DNA of 64,000 bases, taken from positions 285,868-349,867 of the forward strand of contig NZ_JAPDHZ010000002.1 in the NCBI RefSeq assembly GCF_029525555.1, given 5' to 3'. This document shows, piece after piece, positions 27,426 through 35,970 of the stretch (position 1 is its first letter; every line of letters starts with the position of its first letter). A program made the position numbers and the translations under genes. The DNA is from Cohnella ginsengisoli. GTDB taxonomy: Bacteria > Bacillota > Bacilli > Paenibacillales > Paenibacillaceae. Below the pieces are notes generated by a model. The model did not search any database, was not told the origin of the DNA, and saw only the letters and a list, made by a program, of their open reading frames with translations.

Positions 27426-27785
27426 TTACCATAGATCGTCCGAGCGCTGCCGTTCAAGCTGCCTGCGAACGGCAGCCTTGAGCGGGTCCTCGGGAACCTC
27501 CACCCGAAGGGAGCGGCGGACCCGAGCCTGGCATGACAACCGGACGCCCTGTTCAAGCAGCGGACCGAGCTTGCGCCGCTCCGCCTCCGTCGGCAGCGTG
27601 AGCGCGTCCCCGTAAGCCGGAGGCACGTCCACCTTGCACATGAGGCAGCCGGCCACGCCGCCGCACCGCGTGCGCACCGGGGCCCTCGCCCTTCTGGACG
27701 CTTCGAGCAATGTCGTGCCGGACCTGACGCTCGCCACTTGCCCTTCCGGTCCGAACTCGACTTCGCAGCCGCCTTTATCGCCCAT
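27426..27785 (-). CDS. [2Fe-2S] ferredoxin-like protein, C-x5-C-x2-C type
   Basis: The 119-residue protein has a ferredoxin fold with cluster ligands C41, C47, C50 and C85 (RTRCGGVAGCLMC and RLSCQA). The C-x5-C-x2-C spacing is that of Isc/adrenodoxin-like ferredoxins. A basic C-terminal extension (about residues 90-119) is unusual. It overlaps the nucleotidyltransferase-like gene by 11 bases. No reductase or oxygenase partner is adjacent. Confidence 0.85.
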   Translation of the reverse strand: MGDKGGCEVEFGPEGQVASVRSGTTLLEASRRARAPVRTRCGGVAGCLMCKVDVPPAYGDALTLPTEAERRKLGPLLEQGVRLSCQARVRRSLRVEVPEDPLKAAVRRQLERQRSDDLW

Positions 27786-28404
27786 CGTCAGCGCCCTCCT
27801 CCGGCTCCGCGGCCGTTAGTCGCCGCAGCTCTCTCCTGATGTCGCCGGACAGCGACTGTCTCGCGGCTAGCCGCTGAAGCGCAGGCAAGTGCGTTTCCGG
27901 CTCCAGCCGGATCAGCCTGGCCGCTTCGAGCGCGCGGTCCCGGCGCTCGCGCAGCAGGTTAAAGATCAATTCATGTCCGAGCGGCATAAGACGGATCGGC
28001 CGGGCGCCGTCGTACGGCATCCAATCGTCCCCATGCGCATATAAAAAGGCGTCGACTTCGGTCCGGTAGCGGGAGCCTGGCACTTGAACCTCGAAATCCC
28101 CAACAAGCTCGATTGTCACGCCGCCGTACCGGTAATGGGACAGCAACGAACGGTAGCTTCCCGTCTCGTCCCATGCCGGACCGTCCGAGGCCCAACCGGC
28201 TGCTCGTTCATGAAGCGCGGCGGCCGCGGCGGCATCCGCATAAATGTCCAGATCTCTCGGCGCCGAAGCAAGCCGCGCTCCCCGAAGCGCGAGTCCGGCG
28301 CTGCCCCCGACCACCCAGCGCGCGTCGCAGTCCCCTGTCAACGCCGCAAAAGCGGACAGGGCGCGCAGAATGCTCTCGCCCGCTCCCGCTACTTCCATCG
28401 GCAT
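27775..28404 (-). CDS. Nucleotidyltransferase-fold protein of unknown function
   Basis: The N-terminal half reads WVVGGSAGLALRG then PRDLDIYAD, the GGS...DLD pattern of minimal nucleotidyltransferases. TIELVGDFEV could supply a third acidic position. The C-terminal half is helical and Arg/Glu/Leu-rich (residues 150-209). It might be a substrate-specific nucleotidyltransferase, but no target is apparent. It is placed between two ferredoxin genes with an overlap on one side. Confidence 0.65.
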   Translation of the reverse strand: MPMEVAGAGESILRALSAFAALTGDCDARWVVGGSAGLALRGARLASAPRDLDIYADAAAAAALHERAAGWASDGPAWDETGSYRSLLSHYRYGGVTIELVGDFEVQVPGSRYRTEVDAFLYAHGDDWMPYDGARPIRLMPLGHELIFNLLRERRDRALEAARLIRLEPETHLPALQRLAARQSLSGDIRRELRRLTAAEPEEGADDGR

Positions 28405-28416
28405 GTCTTCAACTCC

Positions 28417-28713
28417 TTAGAAGTACGTCCGGTTGACGGCCGAGATCGTGCCGCCGGTCGTCTCGATTCGCGCCTGACAGCCGAGGCGATAGCCCGCATC
28501 CAGCTCTTCCGGCCCGAGACGGATCCATTCGGCGTCGGTCGACTCCTCCAGTTGCTCGCCGCCCTCCGTAATGAGACAGCGGCAGCGCGCGCATGTCCCT
28601 CTCGAGCAATTGAACTGCCAATCGACGCCCGCGCCAAGCGCAAGCTCCAGCAGCGTAGCGCCCACTCGCGGCTCGATACGCGCTTCGATCGTTCTACCTT
28701 TTAACGTCAGCAT
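28417..28713 (-). CDS. [2Fe-2S] ferredoxin, plant type
   Basis: The 98 residues carry cluster ligands C36, C41, C44 and C79 (FNCSRGTCARC and RLGCQA), the C-x4-C-x2-C pattern of plant-type ferredoxins. GGAGG lies seven bases before the ATG. It is the second ferredoxin within 1.3 kb and has a different ligand spacing from the first. It lies 29 bases behind yphE. Confidence 0.9.
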   Translation of the reverse strand: MLTLKGRTIEARIEPRVGATLLELALGAGVDWQFNCSRGTCARCRCLITEGGEQLEESTDAEWIRLGPEELDAGYRLGCQARIETTGGTISAVNRTYF

Positions 28714-28742
28714 AGCAAATCCTCCGGCTTCGTTCTTCGTTG

Positions 28743-28922
28743 TCAGATGATCGATATAAGTCCGCAGACCATGCCCACGAGCAGCATGATGAAGGCGACG
28801 AAGGAGAGCGCGAAGCGCAGCGCGCCCTTGGTCTTCGCCCTGGCGAGCATGATCAGCACCGCCGACAGCACCATCAGTCCGATGCCGACGAACGACACCC
28901 ACATTTTCATCATCGGATCCAT
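28743..28922 (-). CDS. yphE: Small two-span membrane protein, YphE/DUF2768-like (59 aa)
   Basis: It starts MDPMMKMWVSFVGIGLM. Two hydrophobic spans (about residues 8-26 and 38-58) are joined by a basic loop (ARAKTKGALR). Sequence and place, between gpsA and the yphF-spoIVA pair, match B. subtilis yphE. The ribosome-binding site is weak (AAGGGA, 14 bases upstream). The function is unknown. Confidence 0.8.
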   Translation of the reverse strand: MDPMMKMWVSFVGIGLMVLSAVLIMLARAKTKGALRFALSFVAFIMLLVGMVCGLISII

Positions 28923-29066
28923 TGCAAGATAACAGTCCCTTCCCTAACCCTGCAGCCTTATGTATAACGAGAACCACTCGCGCGAAGACACGAACGGCCG
29001 GTTTTCGATTCTATAAAACGGAACATATTATACCACATTCTTGGGGGACAATCGCGTTTCGCGCGC

Positions 29067-29105
29067 AAAAATGACGAAAACCGCCGTTGCTTCGCTCCGG
29101 CGGCC
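29067..29105 (-). terminator. Terminator of the nitroreductase gene
   Basis: GCCGCCG and CGGCGGT pair around an 11-base loop and are followed by TTTCGTCATTTTT. The stem starts about ten bases after the stop codon. Confidence 0.65.
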
Positions 29106-29113
29106 TTTCGCTA

Positions 29114-29734
29114 TTATTTAAAAATCTTGATTCTTTCCTCCAGCGGCTTGAACGTTTTCTCCCCCGGCTGCGCGACCGGTTTGCCGAACGGCATTTGCGC
29201 GATCAGCGACCAGCTGTCTGGCAATCCCCAGGTCCGTTTGACTTCTTCGTCGACGAGCGGATTGTAGTGCTGCAGGGAGGCGCCGAAGCCTTCCGTCTCG
29301 AGGGCCGTCCACACGACGAACTGATGCATGCCCGAAGAATGCGCCGACCACTTCGGGAAGTTGTCTTTGTAGGAGGCGAATTGCTGCTGCAAGCCCTCGA
29401 TAACGGTCTGATCCTCGAAAAAGAGCACGGTGCCGTATCCGGCGGCGAATGCATTCATCTTCTCCTGCGTCGCCTTGAACTGCTCGGGGTCGGCGACGAT
29501 TTTGCGAAGCGTCTCCGTCGTAATGTTCCAAAATTTCTTGTGCTCCTGCTTCAGCAGCAGCACGATCCTGGCGCTCTGGGAGTTAAACGAAGACGGCGTG
29601 TGCTTGACCGCTTCCTTAATGATCTCCTCGATCCGCTCGTCCGGCACGACCGCTTCGTCGCTGATGCCGTAGAAGCTGCGACGCTGTCTGACGGCGGCCA
29701 GAAAGTGGTCGCGGACACTCGTATCCATCGTCAT
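29114..29734 (-). CDS. Nitroreductase-family oxidoreductase
   Basis: FMN-dependent NAD(P)H oxidoreductase of about 206 residues. The N-terminus (VRQRRSFYGIS) is the usual FMN phosphate contact, HTPSSFNSQSARIVLLL is the S-x-N-x-Q flavin motif, and GFGASLQHYNP lies near the isoalloxazine. It resembles the YdfN/HBN1-like oxygen-insensitive group. The physiological substrate is unknown. It stands alone, with a terminator behind it. Confidence 0.9.
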   Translation of the reverse strand: MTMDTSVRDHFLAAVRQRRSFYGISDEAVVPDERIEEIIKEAVKHTPSSFNSQSARIVLLLKQEHKKFWNITTETLRKIVADPEQFKATQEKMNAFAAGYGTVLFFEDQTVIEGLQQQFASYKDNFPKWSAHSSGMHQFVVWTALETEGFGASLQHYNPLVDEEVKRTWGLPDSWSLIAQMPFGKPVAQPGEKTFKPLEERIKIFK

Positions 29735-29868
29735 GGCAGTTTGTCTCCCCTTTTCGGCATTCGGTTTGAGTTGATACTGCTACAGGTTGCCCGATTGCGC
29801 GAAAACAATGAATGGGATGCTTCTCCAGCTTAAGTGCATGCGCGATCGAAGGCGCCGGGCATGCGAAA

Positions 29869-29912
29869 AAGCCCAGCTCCCATGCACCATGCAAGGGAGA
29901 GGGCTTTAGCGG
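29869..29912 (-). terminator. Terminator behind the SpoVIF-like gene
   Basis: AAAGCCCTCTCCC and GGGAGCTGGGCTTT form an interrupted stem around TTGCATGGTGCAT, followed by TTCGC. It lies directly after the stop. Confidence 0.75.
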
Positions 29913-29920
29913 GTCCGGCC

Positions 29921-30197
29921 TTATTTTTTGAGCATCATTTTCATGAGTCCTTCGAGATTGCCGATGTTCAATCCGCTTTTTTTGACGGCGCCCACGATCT
30001 CCTTGATCGTGTCTTCCGATACCGGCACGCCTGCCGTGCTCGAAACTTGCTTGATCAGCTGGCGGATTTGCGCTTCGTTTTGCAGGATGTCCGGGGACAC
30101 CTTTTGCGCGATTTTTTTTGAGCGACGCTTCCGATACGGGCTTACCCGTCTTCTTGCTGACCGAATGAAGAACATCCTTGGACATCTTCTTGTCCAT
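29921..30197 (-). CDS. Stage VI sporulation protein F-like (SpoVIF; one frameshift)
   Basis: A small helical spore protein: MDKKMSKDVLHSVSKKTGK, then LKKIAQKVSPDILQ and the tail GLMKMMLKK. An eight-T run at 30112-30119 splits it; removing one base gives SEASLKKIAQKV and a 91-residue product, close to B. subtilis SpoVIF (88). GGAGGAGGGG precedes the ATG. SpoVIF is known to help late coat assembly. The assignment rests on the motif pattern. Confidence 0.75.
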
Positions 30198-30296
30198 GCT
30201 TCCCCCTCCTCCGCAACTCATGCCTTGTATCCTATGAGGCACGGGGGGACGACGGTGTGGGCGGGCTTGAAGGCGGATAAGGCAGGTGCAAGCACG

Positions 30297-31331
30297 CTAT
30301 GTACGGTTAAAAAGAACGGTCTCTTCGATCTCGTGCGTACGCACTCTTCCCATGAGCGCTTCTACGGCTTGCAGTGGAGGCTTCCCTTCAAAAAGCACCG
30401 CGTGAAGCTGCGCCGTGATCGGCATCTCCACGCCGTACTGGACCGCGAGCTTAGAAGCCGCCAGCGTCGTGCGGACGCCTTCGACGACCATACCGATCCG
30501 CTCTTGGACCTCTTCGTAGCCAAGTCCCTGGGCCAGCAGCTCGCCCGCGCGATAGTTCCGGCTGTGTCTGCTCGTGCACGTCGCGATCAAGTCGCCTACG
30601 CCTGCGAGACCCGCGAACGTCAGCATATGGGCGCCCATCGCGGACCCCAACCGGCCGATCTCGGCCAGGCCGCGGGTGACGAGCGCGGATTTGGCGTTGA
30701 CGCCGAAGCCGAGACCGTCAGACAGACCCGCGCCGAGGCCGATGATGTTTTTGATCGCGCCGGCGGTCTCTGCGCCGATGTAGTCGGGGTTCGTATAGAC
30801 GCGGAAATAGGCATCGTTGATAAATAAATCCTGGGCGGCTTCCGCCTGCTCCAGGTCGCTGGCGGCAACGACGACCGTCGTCGGCAATCTCAGGACGACT
30901 TCTTCGGCATGGCTGGGCCCGGACAACACGACGATCGAGCCTTCGGCGCGTCCCAGCTCTTCGGAGAGCACCTGAGACATCCGTTTTAAAGTGCCCGTCT
31001 CAAAGCCTTTGGTCGCATGTACGACGAGCGCGCCCGGCTTGAGATGCGGCACGGCCGCCTTCGCGACCTCGCGCATAGCGGAAGACGGCGCCACGAACAC
31101 GACGGCGTCCGCTTCGCGAAGCGCCTCGGCCATGTCCGTCGTCGCGCGCAGCGACTTCGGCAGCTCGGCATCTTTCAGGTATTTGCGGTTCGTATGGGAT
31201 TCGTTGATCTCTTCCGCTTGGGCGGCACCGCGCGTCCATACTTTGACTTGGTGACCGTTGTCCGCGAGCACGCAGGCCAGCGCCGTGCCCCAGCTGCCCG
31301 CTACCAGGACGGTAACTTGGCTAGATGCCAT
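30297..31331 (-). CDS. gpsA: NAD(P)-dependent glycerol-3-phosphate dehydrogenase GpsA
   Basis: Reduces dihydroxyacetone phosphate to sn-glycerol 3-phosphate, the substrate of the acyltransferase PlsY encoded just upstream. The Rossmann start is VLVAGSWGTALA. The catalytic Lys is in ETAGAIKNIIGLGAGLSDGL, and GLAGVGDLIATCTS follows. It has 344 residues. Its start overlaps plsY by 11 bases, tying the two phospholipid steps together. Confidence 0.97.
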   Translation of the reverse strand: MASSQVTVLVAGSWGTALACVLADNGHQVKVWTRGAAQAEEINESHTNRKYLKDAELPKSLRATTDMAEALREADAVVFVAPSSAMREVAKAAVPHLKPGALVVHATKGFETGTLKRMSQVLSEELGRAEGSIVVLSGPSHAEEVVLRLPTTVVVAASDLEQAEAAQDLFINDAYFRVYTNPDYIGAETAGAIKNIIGLGAGLSDGLGFGVNAKSALVTRGLAEIGRLGSAMGAHMLTFAGLAGVGDLIATCTSRHSRNYRAGELLAQGLGYEEVQERIGMVVEGVRTTLAASKLAVQYGVEMPITAQLHAVLFEGKPPLQAVEALMGRVRTHEIEETVLFNRT

Positions 31332-31941
31332 GCGAATCCTCCTTCTTCTTGGCGCCGATTTTGTTCTCGGTGCCGTTCATCAGCTTGACGATATTTTTGC
31401 GGTGACGTATGATCGCCAGCAGCGCTAATACGAGCGCCCCCCAAAAAACGGGGCCGATCTCGCCCGCCAAGCCGAGAATGATCGGTACGAGCGCGGCAAA
31501 AACCATCGATCCGAGCGATACGTATCGCGTAATAACGATGAGGATAATGGCTACGACGCCCGCGGCGACGACAGGCAGCGGCGCCAGGTAGATGAGTGCG
31601 CCGACTGTCGTCGCAATGCCTTTCCCGCCCTTGAAGCGGAAATAAAGCGGCCAGTTGTGCCCGGCGATCGAAGCCAGCCCGCAAGCGACGGCGAGCCAGG
31701 ACCCCTGCTCCCCCGCGATCGCTTGGCCAAGAGCGACGGCAACGAGCCCCTTGGCGATGTCCAGCAGGAAAACGGCGATTGCCGGTCCTTTACCGAGAAC
31801 GCGAAGCGTATTCGTCGCGCCGGCATTGCCGCTGCCGTGCTGGCGGATATCGATCTTGCGGAGCCAGCGGGCGAACAGGATGCTGAAGGAGACGGAGCCG
31901 AGCAAATAACTGACGACGACGGCGATGACGGCTGGCAGCAA
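31321..31941 (-). CDS. plsY: Glycerol-3-phosphate acyltransferase PlsY
   Basis: Five-span membrane enzyme that acylates glycerol 3-phosphate from acyl-phosphate. The three conserved cytoplasmic motifs are visible: SGNAGATNTLRVLG, GHNWPLYFRFKGGKG and a C-terminal RHRKNIVKLMNGTE. It has 206 residues. It lies between der and gpsA. Confidence 0.96.
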   Translation of the reverse strand: MLPAVIAVVVSYLLGSVSFSILFARWLRKIDIRQHGSGNAGATNTLRVLGKGPAIAVFLLDIAKGLVAVALGQAIAGEQGSWLAVACGLASIAGHNWPLYFRFKGGKGIATTVGALIYLAPLPVVAAGVVAIILIVITRYVSLGSMVFAALVPIILGLAGEIGPVFWGALVLALLAIIRHRKNIVKLMNGTENKIGAKKKEDSHGI

Positions 31942-31953
31942 TTCGGTTCTCTC

Positions 31954-33276
31954 CTATTCCTGATCGGACTTGCGACGCGTGAAGAGGCGCAGCGGCGTGC
32001 CCTCGAAGTCGAACGCGGCCCGAATCTTGTTTTCCAAATAACGCTCGTACGAGAAGTGCATCAATTCCGGATCGTTCACGAAAATAAGAATCGTCGGCGG
32101 TTTGACGGACACTTGCGTCGCGTAGTTCACGCGCAGCCTGCGGCCTTTATCCGTCGGCGGCGGCGTAATCGCCACAGCGTCCGCGACGACGTCGTTCAGC
32201 AGATGCGTCGGCACGCGCATCGCGTGCTGCTCGGCGACGCGGTCGATGACGGGCAGCAGGCGGTGCAGCCTGGACTTCGTCAGCGCAGAAAGAAATACGA
32301 TCGGCGCATAAGACATGAACAGGAAGTGATCGCGGATCGTATTGGTAAAGTGCTGCATCGTCTTGTCGTCCTTCTCGACGACGTCCCACTTGTTGACGAC
32401 GAAGACGGAAGCCTTGCCCATCTCGTGCGCGTATCCCGCGATATGCTTGTCCTGCTCGATGATGCCTTCTTCGCCGTTGATGACGACGAGCACGACGTCC
32501 GCGCGCTCGATCGCTTTCATCGACCGCATGACGCTGTACTTCTCGGTCGTCTCGTACACCTTGCCCCGCTTGCGCATGCCGGCGGTGTCGATCAGGACGT
32601 AGCGCTGGTCGTCCTTTGCGAAAGGCGTATCGATCGCGTCGCGCGTCGTGCCCGCGATCTCGCTGACGATGACGCGCTCCTCGCCCAGGATGGCGTTCAC
32701 GAGCGAGGACTTGCCGACGTTCGGGCGTCCGATAAGGGCGACCTTGATCACGTCGTCATCGTACTCCTGATCCTCGCCGGCAGGCAGGCGCTCCACGCAA
32801 GCCTCGAGCAGGTCGCCGATTCCGATGCCGTGCGAGCCTGAGAGCGCGATCGGATCGCCGAATCCCAGACTGTAAAATTCGTAAATGTCGTCCATGCGCT
32901 GAAGGTTGTCCACCTTGTTCACCGCAACGACGACCGGCTTGCCCGAACGGAACAAAATCTGGGCGACTTCTTCGTCCGCATTCGTGACGCCCGACTTGGC
33001 ATCGGCCATGAACACAATGAGATCCGCCTCTTCGATCGCGAGCTCGGCCTGCATCCGGACAAGCCGAAGCATGCCGTCTTCTCCGTCGATCTCGATACCG
33101 CCGGTATCGATGACGCTGAAGCTGCGGCCGCTCCATTCTCCGGTGCCATAGATTCGGTCGCGCGTAATGCCCGGCTTATCTTCGACGATGGCCAGGCGGT
33201 CACCGATTATGCGATTAAAAATCGTCGACTTCCCTACGTTGGGACGTCCTACGATGGCAATGACAGGTCTTGCCAT
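31954..33276 (-). CDS. der: Ribosome-assembly GTPase Der (EngA)
   Basis: Essential GTPase for 50S assembly, with two G domains and a KH-like C-terminus. G1 motifs GRPNVGKST (residue 9) and GRPNVGKSS (about 180) are present, with NKVD and NKWD as G4 motifs. The KH part ends [11 protein letters not shown]. The ATG at 33276 follows TAAGGAG; an in-frame ATG 11 codons upstream is ignored. Length is about 440 residues. Confidence 0.97.
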   Translation of the reverse strand: MARPVIAIVGRPNVGKSTIFNRIIGDRLAIVEDKPGITRDRIYGTGEWSGRSFSVIDTGGIEIDGEDGMLRLVRMQAELAIEEADLIVFMADAKSGVTNADEEVAQILFRSGKPVVVAVNKVDNLQRMDDIYEFYSLGFGDPIALSGSHGIGIGDLLEACVERLPAGEDQEYDDDVIKVALIGRPNVGKSSLVNAILGEERVIVSEIAGTTRDAIDTPFAKDDQRYVLIDTAGMRKRGKVYETTEKYSVMRSMKAIERADVVLVVINGEEGIIEQDKHIAGYAHEMGKASVFVVNKWDVVEKDDKTMQHFTNTIRDHFLFMSYAPIVFLSALTKSRLHRLLPVIDRVAEQHAMRVPTHLLNDVVADAVAITPPPTDKGRRLRVNYATQVSVKPPTILIFVNDPELMHFSYERYLENKIRAAFDFEGTPLRLFTRRKSDQE

Positions 33277-33381
33277 GCTTTCACTCCTTAAGGGATTCCT
33301 CTGAATCATACAAAGAGTATCATAACAAAAATACCCCGGCTTGGCTAACGGTACCTCGGCATGCGCGCACCGGCGCGATTG

Positions 33382-33561
33382 CTAATGCCGGTCGACAATC
33401 ATAAACAGGCCGTCCTTCAATTTATGGGCGGCGCAGTCCAGTATTTTTTCCAGCATATTCGTCAAGTTTTGCAGCTCCTCCTCCGACTTTGCGATCAAGG
33501 CGGCTGAACCTTCGGATATATTGGTCGGATCCGTCGTCACGAGCATGACGATTTTAGCCAT
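33382..33561 (-). CDS. Small partner of the YIEGIA protein (capping complex subunit)
   Basis: The 59-residue protein MAKIVMLVTTDPTNISEGS... with LKDGLFMIVDRH at the end has the size and place of the family that NCBI names capping complex subunit for YIEGIA. It starts inside the 3' end of the YIEGIA gene (eight-base overlap). The two are likely co-translated and form one complex. The molecular role is unknown to me beyond a link to sporulation. Confidence 0.75.
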   Translation of the reverse strand: MAKIVMLVTTDPTNISEGSAALIAKSEEELQNLTNMLEKILDCAAHKLKDGLFMIVDRH

Positions 33562-34474
33562 GGGCGGGTTCTCCCTTCGTCTTGTTGGCTTTCGTCGGTC
33601 TGCGGACCGCCGATTCGAGCAGCGGGACGTCGCGCATCGCTTTGAGCGCCTTCTCCATCCCATGTTCCCTAGGCAGCAGCAGCACGCCAAGCGCTCCGGT
33701 ATCCAAATCGAGCTTCGCAATCGGCAAAAGCGACGGTTCTCCGTCATCCCGATAAACGCCGAGTCTTGTCGACAAATCGTGCAGGATCGCCTGCCTAAGA
33801 CCCAGGTTAGAAAGCGTTACTTTCGCATCATCGCTCACGGGCGTGAGGATAAAACCGATCGCCAGTTTGCGGATGATTTCAAGGTCCGATTCGAGCCCGA
33901 CATTCATCATATAGACGGTTCCGACCGTAACGCTTGCGTTTTCAGCCTTCACCGGCGCAAATGAAACAAGCGCGATATCCTTGATCGTTTTCCCTTTCAT
34001 GAACCGCAGGACGATCGCGATGCATACGATACCAAGCAGCACGCCCCAGATCCAGCCGAATATCGTTGCCGCAAAGCTCACCAAAAGCGCAGTCGCTATC
34101 GACAAATAGTTTCGCCCTTCGAAAACGACGGCAATGCCTTCAATATAGGTCGCGCCGCGCGGGACGAGCTCCTGATGATCGATTGCGGTCAGCGTCCCTC
34201 TCTCCATGTTGCGCACTTCCCTGAATTGCTGCGCCGCGAGCGACAAAAACGTGATCGCCGTATAGTCCTTGCTCATCAGCGCGGGAACGGCAACCGCCCC
34301 TAAAGCGCCGGCGATGAGCCCGAGCGCTAGATGTATGATTTTTCCGTGCGGATAGGCGGGATACTGTCTGTAATCGCTGCGCAGCATGACGACCCGTGCC
34401 AAAAAACCGAATAACGTACCCAGCGTCACGCCGATCAGCTCGTGATGGCCGGCCAGCCACTTTGCCGTAATCAT
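33554..34474 (-). CDS. YIEGIA-family membrane protein (sporulation-linked)
   Basis: The diagnostic motif GATYIEGIAVVFEGRNYL lies near residue 112. About four or five spans occur in the first 170 residues, and a soluble C-terminal domain (about 140 residues) follows. Length is 306. In B. subtilis the equivalent interval between ypfD and der holds yphA and seaA (yphB), the latter a spore-envelope gene. The family is widespread in endospore formers and pairs with the small gene directly downstream. Confidence 0.8.
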   Translation of the reverse strand: MITAKWLAGHHELIGVTLGTLFGFLARVVMLRSDYRQYPAYPHGKIIHLALGLIAGALGAVAVPALMSKDYTAITFLSLAAQQFREVRNMERGTLTAIDHQELVPRGATYIEGIAVVFEGRNYLSIATALLVSFAATIFGWIWGVLLGIVCIAIVLRFMKGKTIKDIALVSFAPVKAENASVTVGTVYMMNVGLESDLEIIRKLAIGFILTPVSDDAKVTLSNLGLRQAILHDLSTRLGVYRDDGEPSLLPIAKLDLDTGALGVLLLPREHGMEKALKAMRDVPLLESAVRRPTKANKTKGEPAHG

Positions 34475-34557
34475 GACCTTCTCCTCCTCTAGCCGGATTC
34501 CTTTCCATTCCTTAGTATGCGCAGCTTAAACGTGCGCAAAAGGATTATTTTCGAGAC

Positions 34558-34596
34558 GCAAAAAAGGCGCTGCAGAAAAGCTTCTGCAGCGCCTGT
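34558..34596 (-). terminator. Rho-independent terminator of the S1-domain protein gene
   Basis: AGGCGCTGCAGAA, GCTT loop, TTCTGCAGCGCCT, then TTTTTGCG. A perfect 13-bp stem 18 bases after the stop. Confidence 0.92.
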
Positions 34597-34614
34597 CACC
34601 TATTTGGTTAGAAC

Positions 34615-35856
34615 TTACTTGAACTTGCTCAGCTTGTCGCCGAACTTCTCGGCAAGCGTGAAGCTCATGCTTTCCGGAGCCGGGATGTTCGCTTCCTCGC
34701 GTCTGCCTCTTGGTTCGCGCGGCGCACGCTCGGGTTGAGCAGGCGCTTCTTCGGTCTCCTTGATGGAGAGCGACACGCGCTTCTCGGCCGGATTGAAGTC
34801 CAGAATTTTCGCTTGAACTTCTTGGCCTTCCTTCAGTACTTCGTGCGGCGTAGCGACGTGGCGGTGCGCGATCTGGGAGATGTGCACGAGGCCTTCGACG
34901 CCAGGCGCGATCTCGACGAAAGCGCCGAAGCTCACGAGACGCTTCACGACGCCGGTGACGACATCGCCGGTGTTGAACTTGCCGTTGACCGATTCCCACG
35001 GACCCGGCTGTGCTGCCTTGATGCTCAGCTTGATCTTGCCGATCGACGTGTCGACGCTCAGCACCTTCACGTTAACCTTTTGGCCTTCGGAGACGACGTC
35101 GGCCGGATGCGCCACGTGGTTCCAGGCGATCTCTGAAACGTGAACCAGTCCGTCTACGCCGCCGATGTCGACGAACGCGCCGAACGGAGTCAGGCGTTGA
35201 ACCGTGCCCTCGAGCACTTGACCCGGTTGCAGGGATGCCATAACCGATTGCTTTTGCGCTTCGTATTCGGCTTCGAGCACTTCCTTGGCCGACAGAATCA
35301 CTTTGTTGTTTTCGCGGTCGATTTCTTTCACTTTAACGCGAAGCGTGCGACCCTTGTAATCGGAGAAATCTTCGACGAAGGTGCGCGCGACCATCGAAGC
35401 GGGGATAAAGCCGCGAACGCCTACGTCAGCGACCAGGCCGCCTTTGACGACGTCGGCAACCGTAACTTCGAACGCTTCGCCGTTATCGAATTTGCTTTGG
35501 AGATCATCCCATGCCTTCGCGCCGTCGATTTGACGCTTAGAGAGGACGAGGCTTGCCTTTTCGTCGTTGATGCTGACGACCTTCGCTTCTACTTCCTGGC
35601 CGATCTGAACGGCGTCGGAGGCATTCTCCAGGTTGACGTTGGAGAGCTCGCGAAGCGGGATGACACCGTCGTATTTATATCCAAGGCTTACGTAAGCTTG
35701 GTTGTCTTCGATTTTAACGATGGTTCCCTTCACGGTATCGCCCTTTTTCAGCGATACGACGTTCTCCAGCTCGTCTTGCGTTACCGTCTCTGCGGCATTT
35801 TCGGCAGCGACAGGCTCCTGCGCGGCGGATTCCTGGACATTGATTTCTTCAGACAT
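34615..35856 (-). CDS. rpsA: S1-domain RNA-binding protein (RpsA/YpfD type)
   Basis: Four S1 domains occur in the 413 residues: about 37-105 (GDTVKGTIVKIEDNQAYVSLGYKYDG), 120-190, 207-275 (GTVQRLTPFGAFVDIGGVDGLVHVSE) and 292-360 (GVVKRLVSFGAFVEIAPGVEGLVHIS). The N-terminus is acidic, and the C-terminal tail is Pro/Arg/Glu-rich. It matches the four-domain Firmicutes homologue, which is not the six-domain proteobacterial ribosomal S1. A structured leader precedes it. Confidence 0.93.
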   Translation of the reverse strand: MSEEINVQESAAQEPVAAENAAETVTQDELENVVSLKKGDTVKGTIVKIEDNQAYVSLGYKYDGVIPLRELSNVNLENASDAVQIGQEVEAKVVSINDEKASLVLSKRQIDGAKAWDDLQSKFDNGEAFEVTVADVVKGGLVADVGVRGFIPASMVARTFVEDFSDYKGRTLRVKVKEIDRENNKVILSAKEVLEAEYEAQKQSVMASLQPGQVLEGTVQRLTPFGAFVDIGGVDGLVHVSEIAWNHVAHPADVVSEGQKVNVKVLSVDTSIGKIKLSIKAAQPGPWESVNGKFNTGDVVTGVVKRLVSFGAFVEIAPGVEGLVHISQIAHRHVATPHEVLKEGQEVQAKILDFNPAEKRVSLSIKETEEAPAQPERAPREPRGRREEANIPAPESMSFTLAEKFGDKLSKFK

Positions 35857-35888
35857 GGAAATAACCTCCTCAGTTCTACCACAACTTT

Positions 35889-35916
35889 ATTTAAACCCGC
35901 GACGCGGGGTTTAAAT
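35889..35916 (-). repeat. Palindromic hairpin in the leader of the S1-protein gene
   Basis: ATTTAAACCC and GGGTTTAAAT form a perfect 10-bp inverted repeat with an eight-base centre (CGCGTCGC) 33 bases before the start codon. There is no U-tract. It stands out in the 114-base gap behind plsC and could be a protein-binding leader element, perhaps for autoregulation by the S1 protein. Confidence 0.6.
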
Positions 35917-35970
35917 CACTTAAGTATAAAAATAGGACGAACGACCGTAGTATGCTCCGGAAGAATTAAA

